Shown here: one piece after another, positions 28,840-38,324 of the stretch | Layout of the letters: each line of letters begins with the position of its first letter | Position numbering within the stretch: position 1 is the first letter of the stretch | From: Psychroflexus salis | GTDB taxonomy: Bacteria; Bacteroidota; Bacteroidia; Flavobacteriales; Flavobacteriaceae | Assembly: GCF_014640175.1 (NCBI RefSeq) | Contig: NZ_BMGL01000003.1 | Location: 1 to 64,000, forward strand | Direction of reading: 5' to 3' | Length of the DNA stretch: 64,000 nt | The notes under the pieces: model-generated | What the model saw: only the letters and a program-made list of their open reading frames with translations | Told to the model about the DNA's origin: nothing | Database searches by the model: none | Made by a program: the position numbers and the translations under genes

Positions 28840-29032
28840 TAAGGCACAAAGGTTTAATGAAATTTAAAATTCACAATCTAGCACTTCTCAATACTCTCTA
28901 CTTAATTCTTAATACTCTTTTCACCATAAAGTCGCAAAATTCACAGAGATTCAATTTAATTCATAATTTAAAATTCATAATTTAAAATTTCTAACTACTC
29001 ACATCTCACTACTTAGTACTCACTACTAACTA
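28840..29032. repeat. Low-complexity degenerate repeat tract
   Basis: The gap between the thiolase and the acyl-CoA dehydrogenase is built of short degenerate repeats: AATTCATAATTTAAA twice in tandem near 28959-28988, and a stretch of CTACT/ACTCACT-like words at 28876-28920 and 28990-29032. No gene or hairpin is evident. Such tracts are common between flavobacterial genes. Confidence 0.45.
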
Positions 29033-30220
29033 TTAAAAAACTTCATAAATCCCTGCGGCACCTTGTCCAGTTCCAACACACATGGTAACCATGCCATATT
29101 TGTTTTTAAGGTTTCGTTGTTTCATTTCATCAAACAATTGAACCGATAATTTTCCTCCTGTACAACCTAGTGGATGCCCAAGTGAAATAGCTCCACCATT
29201 TACATTAACGATATCTTGATTAAGATCTAACTCGCGAATAACTGCTAAAGATTGTGATGCAAATGCTTCGTTCAATTCGATTAATTCGATGTCTTCTTTC
29301 TTTAAACCAGCTTGTTTTAAAGCTTTTGGAATTGCTTTTACAGGGCCAATTCCCATGATTTTGGGCTCCACACCAACGGTAGCGTAGCTTACCAACCTAG
29401 CAATGGGCTCTAAATTATGATCCTTCATAAACTGCTCACTTACCACCATAACAAATGCAGCACCATCACTGGTTTGTGAAGAGTTTCCTGCAGTTACGCT
29501 TCCACCTTCAGCAAATACAGGACGTAATTTATTTAAGGCTTCAATGTTTGTTCCTTTTCGTGGACCTTCATCTTGAGTTACCGTATATTTTTTAGAAGTT
29601 TTTTTGTTATTTTCATCTAGATAAACTTCTTCCACATCAATAGGGACAATCTGATTTTTAAATCGGTTTTCATCTTGTGCATTTAAAGCTTTCATGTGGG
29701 ATTTATAAGCAAATTCATCTTGGTCTTCGCGACTCACTTTGTATTTTTCGGCTACGGCTTCAGCAGTTAAGCCCATTCCCCAGTAATAACTTTCATTTCC
29801 TTCTTTACCAATTTTATAGTTGGGCACGGGTTTGTAACCACCCATAGGAATGTAACTCATACTCTCTGCTCCTCCGGCGATAATACAATCGGACATTCCT
29901 GACGAAATTTTGGCGCTTGCCATGGCAATGGTTTCAATTCCTGATGCGCAGTAACGATTAACAGTTACACCAGGCACTTCTTCGGTTTTTAGTCCCATTA
30001 ACGAAACTAATCGCCCTACATTTAAACCTTGTTCTGCTTCAGGCATGGCATTTCCTACCATCACATCGTCAATTTTTGTTTTGTCGAAATCGGGCAGTTG
30101 TTCCATCATATACTGGATGGTCTCTGCGGCTAAATCGTCTGGTCGCTTAAATCGGAATACACCTTTATTGGCTTTTCCTACTGCGGTTCTGTATCCTTTT
30201 ACTATATATGCTGTTTTCAT
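29033..30220 (-). CDS. fadA: Acetyl-CoA C-acyltransferase (thiolase)
   Basis: A 395-residue thiolase that cleaves 3-ketoacyl-CoA in beta-oxidation. Catalytic Cys91 lies in NRYCASGIETIAMA, His in GGAISLGHPLGCTGG and the second Cys in CVGTGQG. It follows the fadB-type gene after 116 bases and completes the beta-oxidation set with the multifunctional hydratase/dehydrogenase. Direction (degradative) is inferred from the operon. Confidence 0.95.
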   Translation of the reverse strand: MKTAYIVKGYRTAVGKANKGVFRFKRPDDLAAETIQYMMEQLPDFDKTKIDDVMVGNAMPEAEQGLNVGRLVSLMGLKTEEVPGVTVNRYCASGIETIAMASAKISSGMSDCIIAGGAESMSYIPMGGYKPVPNYKIGKEGNESYYWGMGLTAEAVAEKYKVSREDQDEFAYKSHMKALNAQDENRFKNQIVPIDVEEVYLDENNKKTSKKYTVTQDEGPRKGTNIEALNKLRPVFAEGGSVTAGNSSQTSDGAAFVMVVSEQFMKDHNLEPIARLVSYATVGVEPKIMGIGPVKAIPKALKQAGLKKEDIELIELNEAFASQSLAVIRELDLNQDIVNVNGGAISLGHPLGCTGGKLSVQLFDEMKQRNLKNKYGMVTMCVGTGQGAAGIYEVF

Positions 30221-30221
30221 A

Positions 30222-30336
30222 ATCCTATCCCTAAACCCTTTCCTAAGGAAAGGGAATTTGTTTCGGGTTATTTTAAATTAATTTATACTTCATTTTGTAA
30301 CAAAAGTCTCCCCTTAGGGAAGATTTAGATGGGATT
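30222..30336. repeat. Intergenic dispersed-repeat-like element
   Basis: The fadB-fadA gap carries CCCTAAACCC followed by the palindrome CTTTCCTAAGGAAAG (30239-30253), and then TCTCCCCTTAGGGA (about 30308-30321). Two TAAGG-centred dyads in one gap resemble the short GC-richer repeats dispersed between genes in flavobacterial genomes. It may be an mRNA-stabilising or attenuating structure within the operon. Confidence 0.45.
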
Positions 30337-32742
30337 TTAGTTTCTCAACGGTTTCCCTTTCTTGATCATATGCTGAATACGCTCTAGCGTTTTTCGTTCT
30401 CCGCAAAGCGATAAAAAGGCTTCGCGTTCTAGGTCTAATAAATATTGTTCGCTCACCATAGTTGGGGCAGATAAATCGCCACCCGACATGACATAAGCTA
30501 ACTTATTGGCAATTTTCTTATCGTGTTCGCTGATGTATTTTCCTGCCATCATTTGGTCTGTTCCTACTAAAAATGCCCCTAAGGCTTGTCTTCCTAGTAC
30601 TTTTACATTATTGGTTTTTACCGGTTTGGTATAACCTTGTTCAGCCATTAATAAAGCATATTTTTTAGCCGTTGCAATTCTTCGGTTGTCGTTCACAACC
30701 ACAATGTCTTTTCCTTTTTGAAGAATATTTAAATCGTATGCTTCGTAAGCCGATTTAGCTACTTTAGCCATTCCAATGGTAAGAAAATGTTCACGTAAAC
30801 GGTTTAATTCTACATCATCTTTTTGGAAAGTTTGCGCAGCTCTTAAGGTCATTTCTTTAGAACCACCACCCCCTGGAATTACGCCAACGCCAAATTCAAC
30901 TAATCCAATATAGGTTTCTGCAGAAGCGACTACTTTATCGGCATGTAAACTCAATTCACATCCGCCGCCTAAAGCCATTTGATGCGGTGCTGCTACTGTT
31001 GGAATAGAAGAATAACGCATACGCATCATAGTATCCTGGAAATATTTAATAGCTGCATTTAATTCTTCGTATTCTTGTTCTACAGCAAACATGAATATCA
31101 TACCGATGTTTGCGCCTACAGAAAAATTCTGACCGTTATTAGAAACAACCAATCCGTTGTATTCTTTTTCAGCTAAATCAATAGCGTGATTCAATCCGTT
31201 CAATACATCACCATCTATAGAATTCATTTTACTTCTGAATTCTACATTTAGAATTCCATCGCCTAAATTTTGTACGGAAACACCTTTGTTTTCGAAAACT
31301 TTTCTGCTTTCGCGAATATTATCTAAAATGATGAAGGCATCTTGACCAGTTACTTTGGTTTGTTCTTTCTTTGGAATATCATAATAATAGGTATTTCCGT
31401 CTTTTACTGAATAAAAGGTTTTTTGCGATGAAGCAGATAAGTCTTGTATCCAATCGGCTACTTCATAACCTTCTTCTTTCATCAATTCGATGCCTTTTTC
31501 TAGACCTACCGCATCCCAAATTTGAAACGGTCCGTGTTGCCAGCCAAAACCAGCTTTCATGGCGTCATCTATTTTATATAATTCGTCTGAAATTTCAGGA
31601 ATTCTGTTTTGTATATAAGCAAATAAAGCGGCAAAGTTTTTACGGAAGAATTTTCCTGCTTTGCTATCGTCTTCAATTAAAATTGGAAAACGTTTAGCTA
31701 CATTATCAATCGATTTCGTTTTATTCATCAATTCAAAACGCGGACTTTGCTTATCGCGATATTCCATAGTATTCAAATCCAAAGATTTGATTTCACTTGA
31801 ACCATCTTTGTTTTTAATTTTTTTGTAAAATCCTTGACCAGATTTACTTCCTAGCCAATCGTTTTTCATCATTTTTTCTATGAAATCTGGTAATTTGAAT
31901 AAATCATTACGCTCATCGTTTGGACAATTTTCGTGCAAACCATTAGCTACGTGAACCAAAGTATCTAAACCCACTACATCCACTGTTCTAAAAGTAGCTG
32001 ACTTTGGTCTTCCAATTAACGGACCCGTAAGTTTGTCGATTTCTTCAATAGTGATGTCTAAATCTTTCACTTGATGAAAAAGTGACATGATGGAGAAAAT
32101 ACCAACTCGGTTACCTATAAATGCAGGCGTATCTTTGGCTACAACTGAAGTTTTTCCTAAGAATTTTTCTCCATATTCTTTTAAAAATTCGATTACTTCT
32201 TTGGCAGTATCTGGGCCTGGAATAACTTCGAAAAGCTTTAGGTAGCGTGGTGGATTAAAAAAGTGTGTTCCACAAAAATGCTTTTTAAAATCGTCACTTC
32301 GGCCTTCATTCATAAACTTAATCGGAATTCCAGAAGTGTTAGAAGTAATTAACGTACCTGGCTTTCTGTGTTTTTCGAGGTTATCGAAAACCTGTTTTTT
32401 AATATCCAAGCGTTCTACTACCACTTCAATAATCCAATCTACATCTTTTACTTTAGCAATATCATCTTCTAGATTACCAGTCGAAATTCGCTTAGCAAAG
32501 TCCTGATGATAAATAGGAGATGGGTTTGATTTTAAAGAAGCTTGGAGCGCATCGTTTACGATACGATTTCGTACTTGCTTGTGCTCTAAACTTAAGCTTT
32601 GTTTTTTTTCTTTTTCATTGAGCTCTCTAGGTACAATATCTAGCAAAAGCACTTCAACTCCTATATTGGCAAAATGACAAGCAATGCCGCTTCCCATAAT
32701 TCCTGAGCCGATTACTGCTACTTTATTAATTCTTCTTTTCAT
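30337..32742 (-). CDS. 3-hydroxyacyl-CoA dehydrogenase / enoyl-CoA hydratase fusion
   Basis: An 801-residue multifunctional beta-oxidation enzyme. The N-terminal NAD-binding motif AVIGSGIMGSGIACHFAN and HFFNPPRYLKLFEVIPG mark the dehydrogenase; the C-terminal part (about 490-700, MALGGGCELSLHADKV and FGVGVIPGGGG) is an enoyl-CoA hydratase domain. The order dehydrogenase first, hydratase last, matches FadN of Bacillus rather than E. coli FadB. It lies 13 bases after the MarR gene, so the regulator heads this operon. Confidence 0.94.
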   Translation of the reverse strand: MKRRINKVAVIGSGIMGSGIACHFANIGVEVLLLDIVPRELNEKEKKQSLSLEHKQVRNRIVNDALQASLKSNPSPIYHQDFAKRISTGNLEDDIAKVKDVDWIIEVVVERLDIKKQVFDNLEKHRKPGTLITSNTSGIPIKFMNEGRSDDFKKHFCGTHFFNPPRYLKLFEVIPGPDTAKEVIEFLKEYGEKFLGKTSVVAKDTPAFIGNRVGIFSIMSLFHQVKDLDITIEEIDKLTGPLIGRPKSATFRTVDVVGLDTLVHVANGLHENCPNDERNDLFKLPDFIEKMMKNDWLGSKSGQGFYKKIKNKDGSSEIKSLDLNTMEYRDKQSPRFELMNKTKSIDNVAKRFPILIEDDSKAGKFFRKNFAALFAYIQNRIPEISDELYKIDDAMKAGFGWQHGPFQIWDAVGLEKGIELMKEEGYEVADWIQDLSASSQKTFYSVKDGNTYYYDIPKKEQTKVTGQDAFIILDNIRESRKVFENKGVSVQNLGDGILNVEFRSKMNSIDGDVLNGLNHAIDLAEKEYNGLVVSNNGQNFSVGANIGMIFMFAVEQEYEELNAAIKYFQDTMMRMRYSSIPTVAAPHQMALGGGCELSLHADKVVASAETYIGLVEFGVGVIPGGGGSKEMTLRAAQTFQKDDVELNRLREHFLTIGMAKVAKSAYEAYDLNILQKGKDIVVVNDNRRIATAKKYALLMAEQGYTKPVKTNNVKVLGRQALGAFLVGTDQMMAGKYISEHDKKIANKLAYVMSGGDLSAPTMVSEQYLLDLEREAFLSLCGERKTLERIQHMIKKGKPLRN

Positions 32743-32755
32743 GAACTATAAAATT

Positions 32756-33196
32756 TTAGTTATAAATTTTTCGATTTGCAATTAAGTCTGAAATTACATT
32801 AGCCACTTTCTTAAAGGTTTGTAAATCTTCCACTGAAATATGTTCCTGTACTTTTTCATCAAACTTTAAGACTACTTTTTTAGAATAATCCCGCATATTT
32901 ACGCCAAAAGTGGTAAGTTTTATAAGAACACTTCTTCCATCTTCAGGATTTTTTTCTCTTGTAATCAAGCCTTTGTTTTCCATAGTTTTTAGGGTTCTTG
33001 ACAAACTTGTGGCTTCCATTCCCATTTGTGGACCAAGCGAAGTAGAAGGAGTTCCTTTTTCTGGGTCAATATTTAATAGGATAAAGCCAGTTGCCATTGT
33101 ACTTCCTTGTTTACCAGCTTCTTCGTTATACATTTTTGCTACTGCCATCCAAGTGGCACGCAAAACATAATCAATGGTCTTTTCTTTCATTATCAA
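32756..33196 (-). CDS. MarR family regulator heading the fatty-acid operon
   Basis: A 146-residue MarR-type winged-helix repressor. The DNA-binding part is MGMEATSLSRTLKTMENKGL followed by ITREKNPEDGRSVLIKLT (wing). The start is 33196, or 33190 at the second Met. It is the first gene of the beta-oxidation operon, so it probably represses its own operon and is released by acyl-CoA. A dyad with a -7 box lies directly upstream. Confidence 0.9.
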   Translation of the reverse strand: MIMKEKTIDYVLRATWMAVAKMYNEEAGKQGSTMATGFILLNIDPEKGTPSTSLGPQMGMEATSLSRTLKTMENKGLITREKNPEDGRSVLIKLTTFGVNMRDYSKKVVLKFDEKVQEHISVEDLQTFKKVANVISDLIANRKIYN

Positions 33197-33206
33197 AATT
33201 GAATTT

Positions 33207-33238
33207 CAAATATAAGCATTTTTTATTATGCACGCATA
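33207..33238 (-). promoter_or_regulatory. Promoter and candidate MarR operator
   Basis: The minus strand has TATATTTG (33207-33214), an exact TAnnTTTG box. Immediately upstream, in the spacer to the expected -33, lies TATGC-AC-GCATA (33227-33238), a 12-bp dyad sized for a MarR dimer. Binding would block RNA polymerase. No TTG -33 is seen. Confidence 0.6.
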
Positions 33239-33718
33239 GTAAAATTGTGAAAATATTGTAAAATCACATCAAGAAAAAGCCTGTAATATATCATTCAGTT
33301 AGGCTTGTTTTTCTTTCATTTAAAACAAATGGAAAAGTAGTTTTTTATAAAAAGTATAGTTTTAAAGAAAGCTTTTAATTCAATTTATTGTTTAATTGGT
33401 ATAACTTTAAACTATTTATTTAAATCTAAGAGTATATGAAGTAACTTGAGTCTTAGTTTTGGCTACAGAATAGAAAGAAATATAATTTTCATATTTCTTT
33501 TTACATAGGAAGTTTTATGTAATCTGATTAATATTAACTCTAAATCTAAATTATGAAGTTAGATGTTTACTTAAGTGTCTTTGCTTATTTGGCACAAGAA
33601 TTGGACTTATAAAAGTAAATTAATGTAAGTTACAAAAACATGGATTTTGTAACCTAACACAATATAAATAACACTTGTTTTGTTAGAAATAACTGACAAG
33701 CTGTCTTAAAAAAAATAT
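33239..33718. other. Long intergenic region between divergent marR and lon
   Basis: About 480 AT-rich bases without a gene. A 10-bp hairpin AAAGAAATAT/ATATTTCTTT (33474-33500, 7-base loop) and a 6-bp AAGCCT/AGGCTT hairpin followed by T residues (33277-33312) suggest that an unannotated small transcript could end here, but no promoter was recognised. Confidence 0.4.
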
Positions 33719-33756
33719 ATGTCTAGATCAAAAATATTTAGCCTTGACAATTTGTC
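33695..33756 (+). promoter_or_regulatory. Paired GACA-N3-TGTC dyads at the lon start
   Basis: GACAAGCTGTC (33695-33705) lies 14 bases before the lon ATG, and GACAATTTGTC (33746-33756) lies inside codons 10-13. Centres are 51 bases apart, about five helical turns. They look like a pair of operator sites for a dimeric regulator controlling lon. Confidence 0.45.
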
Positions 33757-36169
33757 TTCACAATCTATTGATGAAGACGCAGAATTAATTCCTTTAATGA
33801 CGCCCGAAGATGAAGAAGCTATTAATCGAGAAAAATTACCCGAAGAGTTACCTATTTTATCTTTAAGAAATACCGTTTTATTTCCAGGTGTTGTTATTCC
33901 AATTACAGCAGGAAGAGATAAATCTATAAAGTTAATTAATGAAGCTAACAAGAATAGCAAAATTATTGGTGTGGTAGCTCAAAAAGAAGATGAAGATGAA
34001 GATCCAAATTTTGATGCCATTAACAAGATAGGTGTAGTTGCAAAAATACTTCGTGTTTTAAAAATGCCCGATGGAAATACGACGGTAATTATCCAGGGAA
34101 AAAAACGCTTTAAGATTACTGATCCAGTAGCAGAAGAACCTTATTTAGTTAGTAAGGTAGAGAGTTTTAATGAAATTAAACCATCTGTTGAAGATACCGA
34201 ATTTTTAGCCATTTTAGATACGATTAAAGAACTTTCATTAAAAATAATCAAAGAAAGTCCTAATATTCCATCGGAAGCTTCATTTGCAATCAAGAACATT
34301 GAAAGTTCTTCATTTTTAGTCAATTTTATCTCATCTAATATGAGTTTAGAAGTAGACCAAAAACAAGAATTACTCGAGATATCTGATTTAAAAATGCGTG
34401 CCCTTGCTACTTTAAAACACATGAATTTAGAATATCAAAAACTCGAATTGAGAAATGATATTCAGAATAAAGTGCATAGCGATATGAATCAACAGCAGCG
34501 TGAATATTTTCTTCATCAACAAATGAAAACCATTCAGGAAGAATTGGGTGGTGCATCGCACGAAGGTGAAGTTGAAGAGATGCGCATGCGTGCTAAAGAC
34601 AAAAAATGGAGCAAGGATGTAAAAAAACATTTTGATAAAGAAATTAGCAAATTGCAACGCATGAATCCGCAAGTAGCTGAATTTTCGATTCAACGTAATT
34701 ATTTAGATTTATTTTTAGATTTACCTTGGAATGAATTTAGTAAAGATAAGTTTGATTTAAAGCGAGCTCAAAAAATTCTTGACCGCGACCATTATGGTTT
34801 AGAAGATGTAAAACGTAGAATAATTGAATATCTTGCTGTTTTGAAGCTACGTAATGATATGAAGTCACCTATACTTTGTTTGTATGGACCTCCAGGAGTG
34901 GGTAAAACTTCTTTAGGAAAATCTATTGCAGAAGCATTGGGCAGAGAATATGTTCGTGTTTCGCTAGGTGGATTACGCGACGAAGCAGAAATCAGAGGGC
35001 ATCGAAAAACTTATATCGGTGCTATGCCAGGCAGAATTATTCAAAGTCTTAAAAAAGCAGGTACTAGTAACCCTGTGTTTGTACTCGATGAAATTGATAA
35101 GATTGGAAATTCGCATCAAGGGGATCCATCTTCAGCTTTGTTAGAAGTATTAGACCCAGAACAAAATTCTGAATTTCATGATAATTTTTTAGAGTTAGGT
35201 TACGACTTATCTAGAGTAATGTTTGTGGCAACATCTAATAATTTAGGAACCATTCAACCAGCATTACGCGATCGAATGGAAATTATAAATGTTACCGGTT
35301 ACACCATCGAAGAAAAAGTTGAAATTGCTAAAAGACACTTGTTGCCCAAGCAAATAAAAGTTCATGGTATAAAGAAAACTGATATCAAGCTAGGCAAAAA
35401 AGAATTAGAAAAAATAATAGAAGGCTATACGCGAGAATCTGGTGTTCGTGGCTTAGAAAAACAATTGGCTAAAGTGGTAAGAAACGTAGCAAAGCATATC
35501 GCTATGGAAGAAGAATACAATGCCAAAATTACAAATACAAATATTGAAGAAATACTTGGTAGCCAAAAAATAAATCTAAATTCTTATGAAAATAATGATG
35601 TTGCTGGAGTAGTAACTGGTTTAGCTTGGACTAGTGTTGGTGGAGATATATTGTTTATTGAGTCTACACTTTCTAAAGGTAAGGGCAATTTAAACATTAC
35701 AGGAAACTTAGGGAAAGTAATGAAAGAATCTGCTACCTTGGCTATGGAATACATAAAAGCTAATGCAGAAGAATTTAACTTAGATGCTGAACTATTTTCT
35801 AAGTACAATGTACATATTCATGTTCCCGAAGGAGCAACACCTAAAGATGGACCAAGTGCAGGAATAACGATGTTAACTTCTTTAGTTTCATTATTTACTC
35901 AGCGTAAAATTAAACGCAATTTAGCAATGACTGGTGAAATTACGCTTCGTGGACGAGTGCTACCCGTTGGCGGAATTAAAGAAAAAATACTTGCCGCTAA
36001 ACGAGCAAAAATTAAAGAAATTATACTCAGTGAAGACAATAAACGCGATATAAACGAAATAAAGGAAGACTATTTAAAAGGTTTACAATTTCATTTTGTG
36101 AAAGATATGTCCGAAGTCCTTGAAATTGCCTTATTAAAACAAAAAGTTGCTAAAGCAAAACAACTTTAA
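33719..36169 (+). CDS. lon: ATP-dependent protease Lon
   Basis: An 816-residue Lon protease that degrades misfolded and regulatory proteins in the cytoplasm. The LON substrate-binding domain is at about 45-240 ([20 protein letters not shown]), the AAA+ module has Walker [10 protein letters not shown] from residue 390, and the Ser-Lys proteolytic dyad includes Ser713 in KDGPSAG and the Lys in [13 protein letters not shown]. Start at 33719 gives the usual flavobacterial N-terminus. A terminator and porQ follow. Confidence 0.97.
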   Translation: MSRSKIFSLDNLSSQSIDEDAELIPLMTPEDEEAINREKLPEELPILSLRNTVLFPGVVIPITAGRDKSIKLINEANKNSKIIGVVAQKEDEDEDPNFDAINKIGVVAKILRVLKMPDGNTTVIIQGKKRFKITDPVAEEPYLVSKVESFNEIKPSVEDTEFLAILDTIKELSLKIIKESPNIPSEASFAIKNIESSSFLVNFISSNMSLEVDQKQELLEISDLKMRALATLKHMNLEYQKLELRNDIQNKVHSDMNQQQREYFLHQQMKTIQEELGGASHEGEVEEMRMRAKDKKWSKDVKKHFDKEISKLQRMNPQVAEFSIQRNYLDLFLDLPWNEFSKDKFDLKRAQKILDRDHYGLEDVKRRIIEYLAVLKLRNDMKSPILCLYGPPGVGKTSLGKSIAEALGREYVRVSLGGLRDEAEIRGHRKTYIGAMPGRIIQSLKKAGTSNPVFVLDEIDKIGNSHQGDPSSALLEVLDPEQNSEFHDNFLELGYDLSRVMFVATSNNLGTIQPALRDRMEIINVTGYTIEEKVEIAKRHLLPKQIKVHGIKKTDIKLGKKELEKIIEGYTRESGVRGLEKQLAKVVRNVAKHIAMEEEYNAKITNTNIEEILGSQKINLNSYENNDVAGVVTGLAWTSVGGDILFIESTLSKGKGNLNITGNLGKVMKESATLAMEYIKANAEEFNLDAELFSKYNVHIHVPEGATPKDGPSAGITMLTSLVSLFTQRKIKRNLAMTGEITLRGRVLPVGGIKEKILAAKRAKIKEIILSEDNKRDINEIKEDYLKGLQFHFVKDMSEVLEIALLKQKVAKAKQL

Positions 36170-36192
36170 TTCAATAAAAAGTAATAAGTTTG

Positions 36193-36223
36193 AAAACTGG
36201 ATGGTTAATTTACATCCAGTTTT
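36193..36223 (+). terminator. Intrinsic terminator of lon
   Basis: AAAACTGGATG (36193-36203) pairs perfectly with CATCCAGTTTT (36213-36223), 9-base loop, followed by more T residues. It lies 23 bases after the lon stop. Confidence 0.85.
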
Positions 36224-36281
36224 TTTATTTGTATAAAATAAAAAAACAAACTTGCGTTTTAAATACAATGCATACACTTTG

Positions 36282-37298
36282 ATGAAAATTAAAATTGCTT
36301 TTCTTATAGTTTGTATAACTCAGTTTACCTACGCGCAAATTGGTGGACAAAATACTTATCAGTTCTTAAATTTACCAGTCAGCCCAACGCATTCAGCTCT
36401 GGGGGGTAAGTTAGTAACAGGTTTAAGCTATAACCCAACTATGGGAATGCTTAATCCTGCTAATATTAATGCAGAAATGGCAGGACAAGTGTCTGCTAAT
36501 TATATGAATTACATTGCAGATATTAGCTATGGTACAGCTGCTTACGCGCATCGTATAAATGAAAAATATGGTATTGTACAAGCTGGAGTAAGCTATATAG
36601 ATTATGGTAATTTTGATGGTTTTGATGAATTTGGAAATGAAACAGCAGACTTTGGTGGTAACGAAGTTGCATTTAATTTAGGATATGCTTACAAACTGCC
36701 AGACACTCGTTTTTCTTTTGGTATCAACATAAAAGCCATCACTTCTCGATTAGAACAATATTCTTCTTTTGGCCTTGCTACCGATGTAGGTGTAACTTAT
36801 TATAATCTAGAAAGCAAATGGATATTTTCGGGAGTTTTACGAAATGCAGGTGGACAATTAAAACCATTTAATGAAGTTAGAGAAAGTATGCCTTTAGAAT
36901 TGATATTTGGTGTTTCGAAAGAACTAGAAAATGTGCCGATTCGATGGCACCTTACTTTAGAAAATATGCAGGAATGGGATGTTGCTTTTAGAAATCCCGC
37001 CCGTGATGAAACCGATTTAGAAGGTAATGTAACTAGAGATGATCCTAGCTTTATCAACAATGTTTTTAGGCATACTGTATTTGGTGTAGAACTTTTCCCT
37101 CAGGGTGGATTTACGGTACGTTTAGGTTATAGTTTTAGACGTGCCGAAGAATTAAGGATTGTAGACCAGCGATCTTTTGCAGGATTAAGTGGTGGTTTTC
37201 AAATTAAGTTTAATCGCTTTCGTTTTAGTTATTCATATATGCGATTTAATCAAGCGGCGAGCTCAAGTTTCTTTGGAGTAGACATCGATTTAAAATAA
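36282..37298 (+). CDS. porQ: Type IX secretion system protein PorQ
   Basis: PorQ is an outer-membrane beta-barrel (FadL-like) of the T9SS attachment complex, working with PorU, PorV and PorZ to handle proteins bearing C-terminal sorting domains. The sequence GGQNTYQFLNLPVSPTHSAL followed by GG is diagnostic. I choose the ATG at 36282 (MKIKIAFLIVCITQFTYAQ, a clean signal peptide, 338 aa) over 36252. It directly serves the T9SS cargo in this window (GH16, subtilases, cohesin protein). In other Bacteroidota cmk often follows porQ; here it does not. Confidence 0.9.
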   Translation: MKIKIAFLIVCITQFTYAQIGGQNTYQFLNLPVSPTHSALGGKLVTGLSYNPTMGMLNPANINAEMAGQVSANYMNYIADISYGTAAYAHRINEKYGIVQAGVSYIDYGNFDGFDEFGNETADFGGNEVAFNLGYAYKLPDTRFSFGINIKAITSRLEQYSSFGLATDVGVTYYNLESKWIFSGVLRNAGGQLKPFNEVRESMPLELIFGVSKELENVPIRWHLTLENMQEWDVAFRNPARDETDLEGNVTRDDPSFINNVFRHTVFGVELFPQGGFTVRLGYSFRRAEELRIVDQRSFAGLSGGFQIKFNRFRFSYSYMRFNQAASSSFFGVDIDLK

Positions 37299-37372
37299 CA
37301 CAACTTAGTTCTTTTATTTCTAGCTATTTAGTAAATATACATATAGTTTTCAATATAATTATCTTAAAGTTG

Positions 37373-38324
37373 ATGCTTAAAATAACTATATTTGATTTTA
37401 TTCATTTTATCTTGTATGCAGTGTCCAAGTTTTTAATTACACTTTTCTTATTCATTTTTGGTTTAACAATTGGGAATTCTCAATCGCTTACCAAGACGCA
37501 AATAGACAGTATCCATAAAACTCAATTTAATATTTATTCTGAATTTTACAGTGATATTAAAACTTCAAAAAAAAAAATTAGATAGTTTATTTAAAGTTGA
37601 TACATCAAGTTGGCCTGATTCATTAGTTAAAGCTAATTTAAAATTAAAAGGTATTTATTATCAAAGGATTTTTAAACTTGATTCTTCAGAATATTACTTA
37701 AGAAAAGTTATTAAATTTGAAAAAGAACGATTAGAATTAAGTCCTTTTAACCTCTATAATCTTGCTGTTACTCTAAAAAAGAAAAGATCTTACAAAACCG
37801 CAATTGATGTTTTAAATGATGCTCAAATTATTGCCTTAAGGACGGATAATCTTAAAGCTTTAGGTATAATTCAAGATGAATTATCGAGTGTTTATTCTCG
37901 TTTACAAAATTACCAAATGGCTTTAGATTTAAAGCTTAGAGCGATCAATTTGATTGAAAACTCCAAGCCCATTGATACAATTAGCCTAATTTATGCCAAG
38001 CATAATCTTGCAGACCTTTATTTTAAAACAAAAGAATATCAAAAATCTGCAGAATTGTTTATTCAAGCTAGTAATGAATTTAAACGAATTAATTACATGC
38101 CAACTTATCATTTGGCAAACACAAACTTAGCTAATACTTATATCAAACTTGAAAAATTTCATGAAGCGGATAGTCTAATACAAATGTCTATTGAATGGTT
38201 TAAGGAGTTTAAAAATGAAAATTATATTAACTATGCTTTAGAAACAAAAGCTTTGCTTTTGTTTAAGCAAAACAAATTAGTTGCTTCTAGTAGAATATAC
38301 GATTCATTAGTTAATAATGCTTAA
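37373..38324 (+). pseudogene. TPR-repeat protein gene, frameshifted and truncated by an IS
   Basis: The first frame (from 37373) encodes a hydrophobic signal region (FLITLFLFIFGLTIGNSQ) and ends at 37585. The second frame continues the same protein from about 37565 with helical tetratricopeptide repeats (EYYLRKVIKFEKERLEL, NLALADLYFKTKEYQKSAELF-type units). The frames meet at a run of 11 A after 37566; 9, 10 short by one, or 12 A would restore one reading frame. The 3' end is cut at the IS982 inverted repeat, where the stop codon (38322-38324) is partly formed by IS sequence. Relatives carry a C-terminal sensor or DNA-binding domain, absent here. Confidence 0.8.

Noticed and set aside
33274-33500. 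6S or other housekeeping small RNA before lon
   Set aside because: Only weak hairpins are visible, with no promoter box or recognisable RNA pattern.
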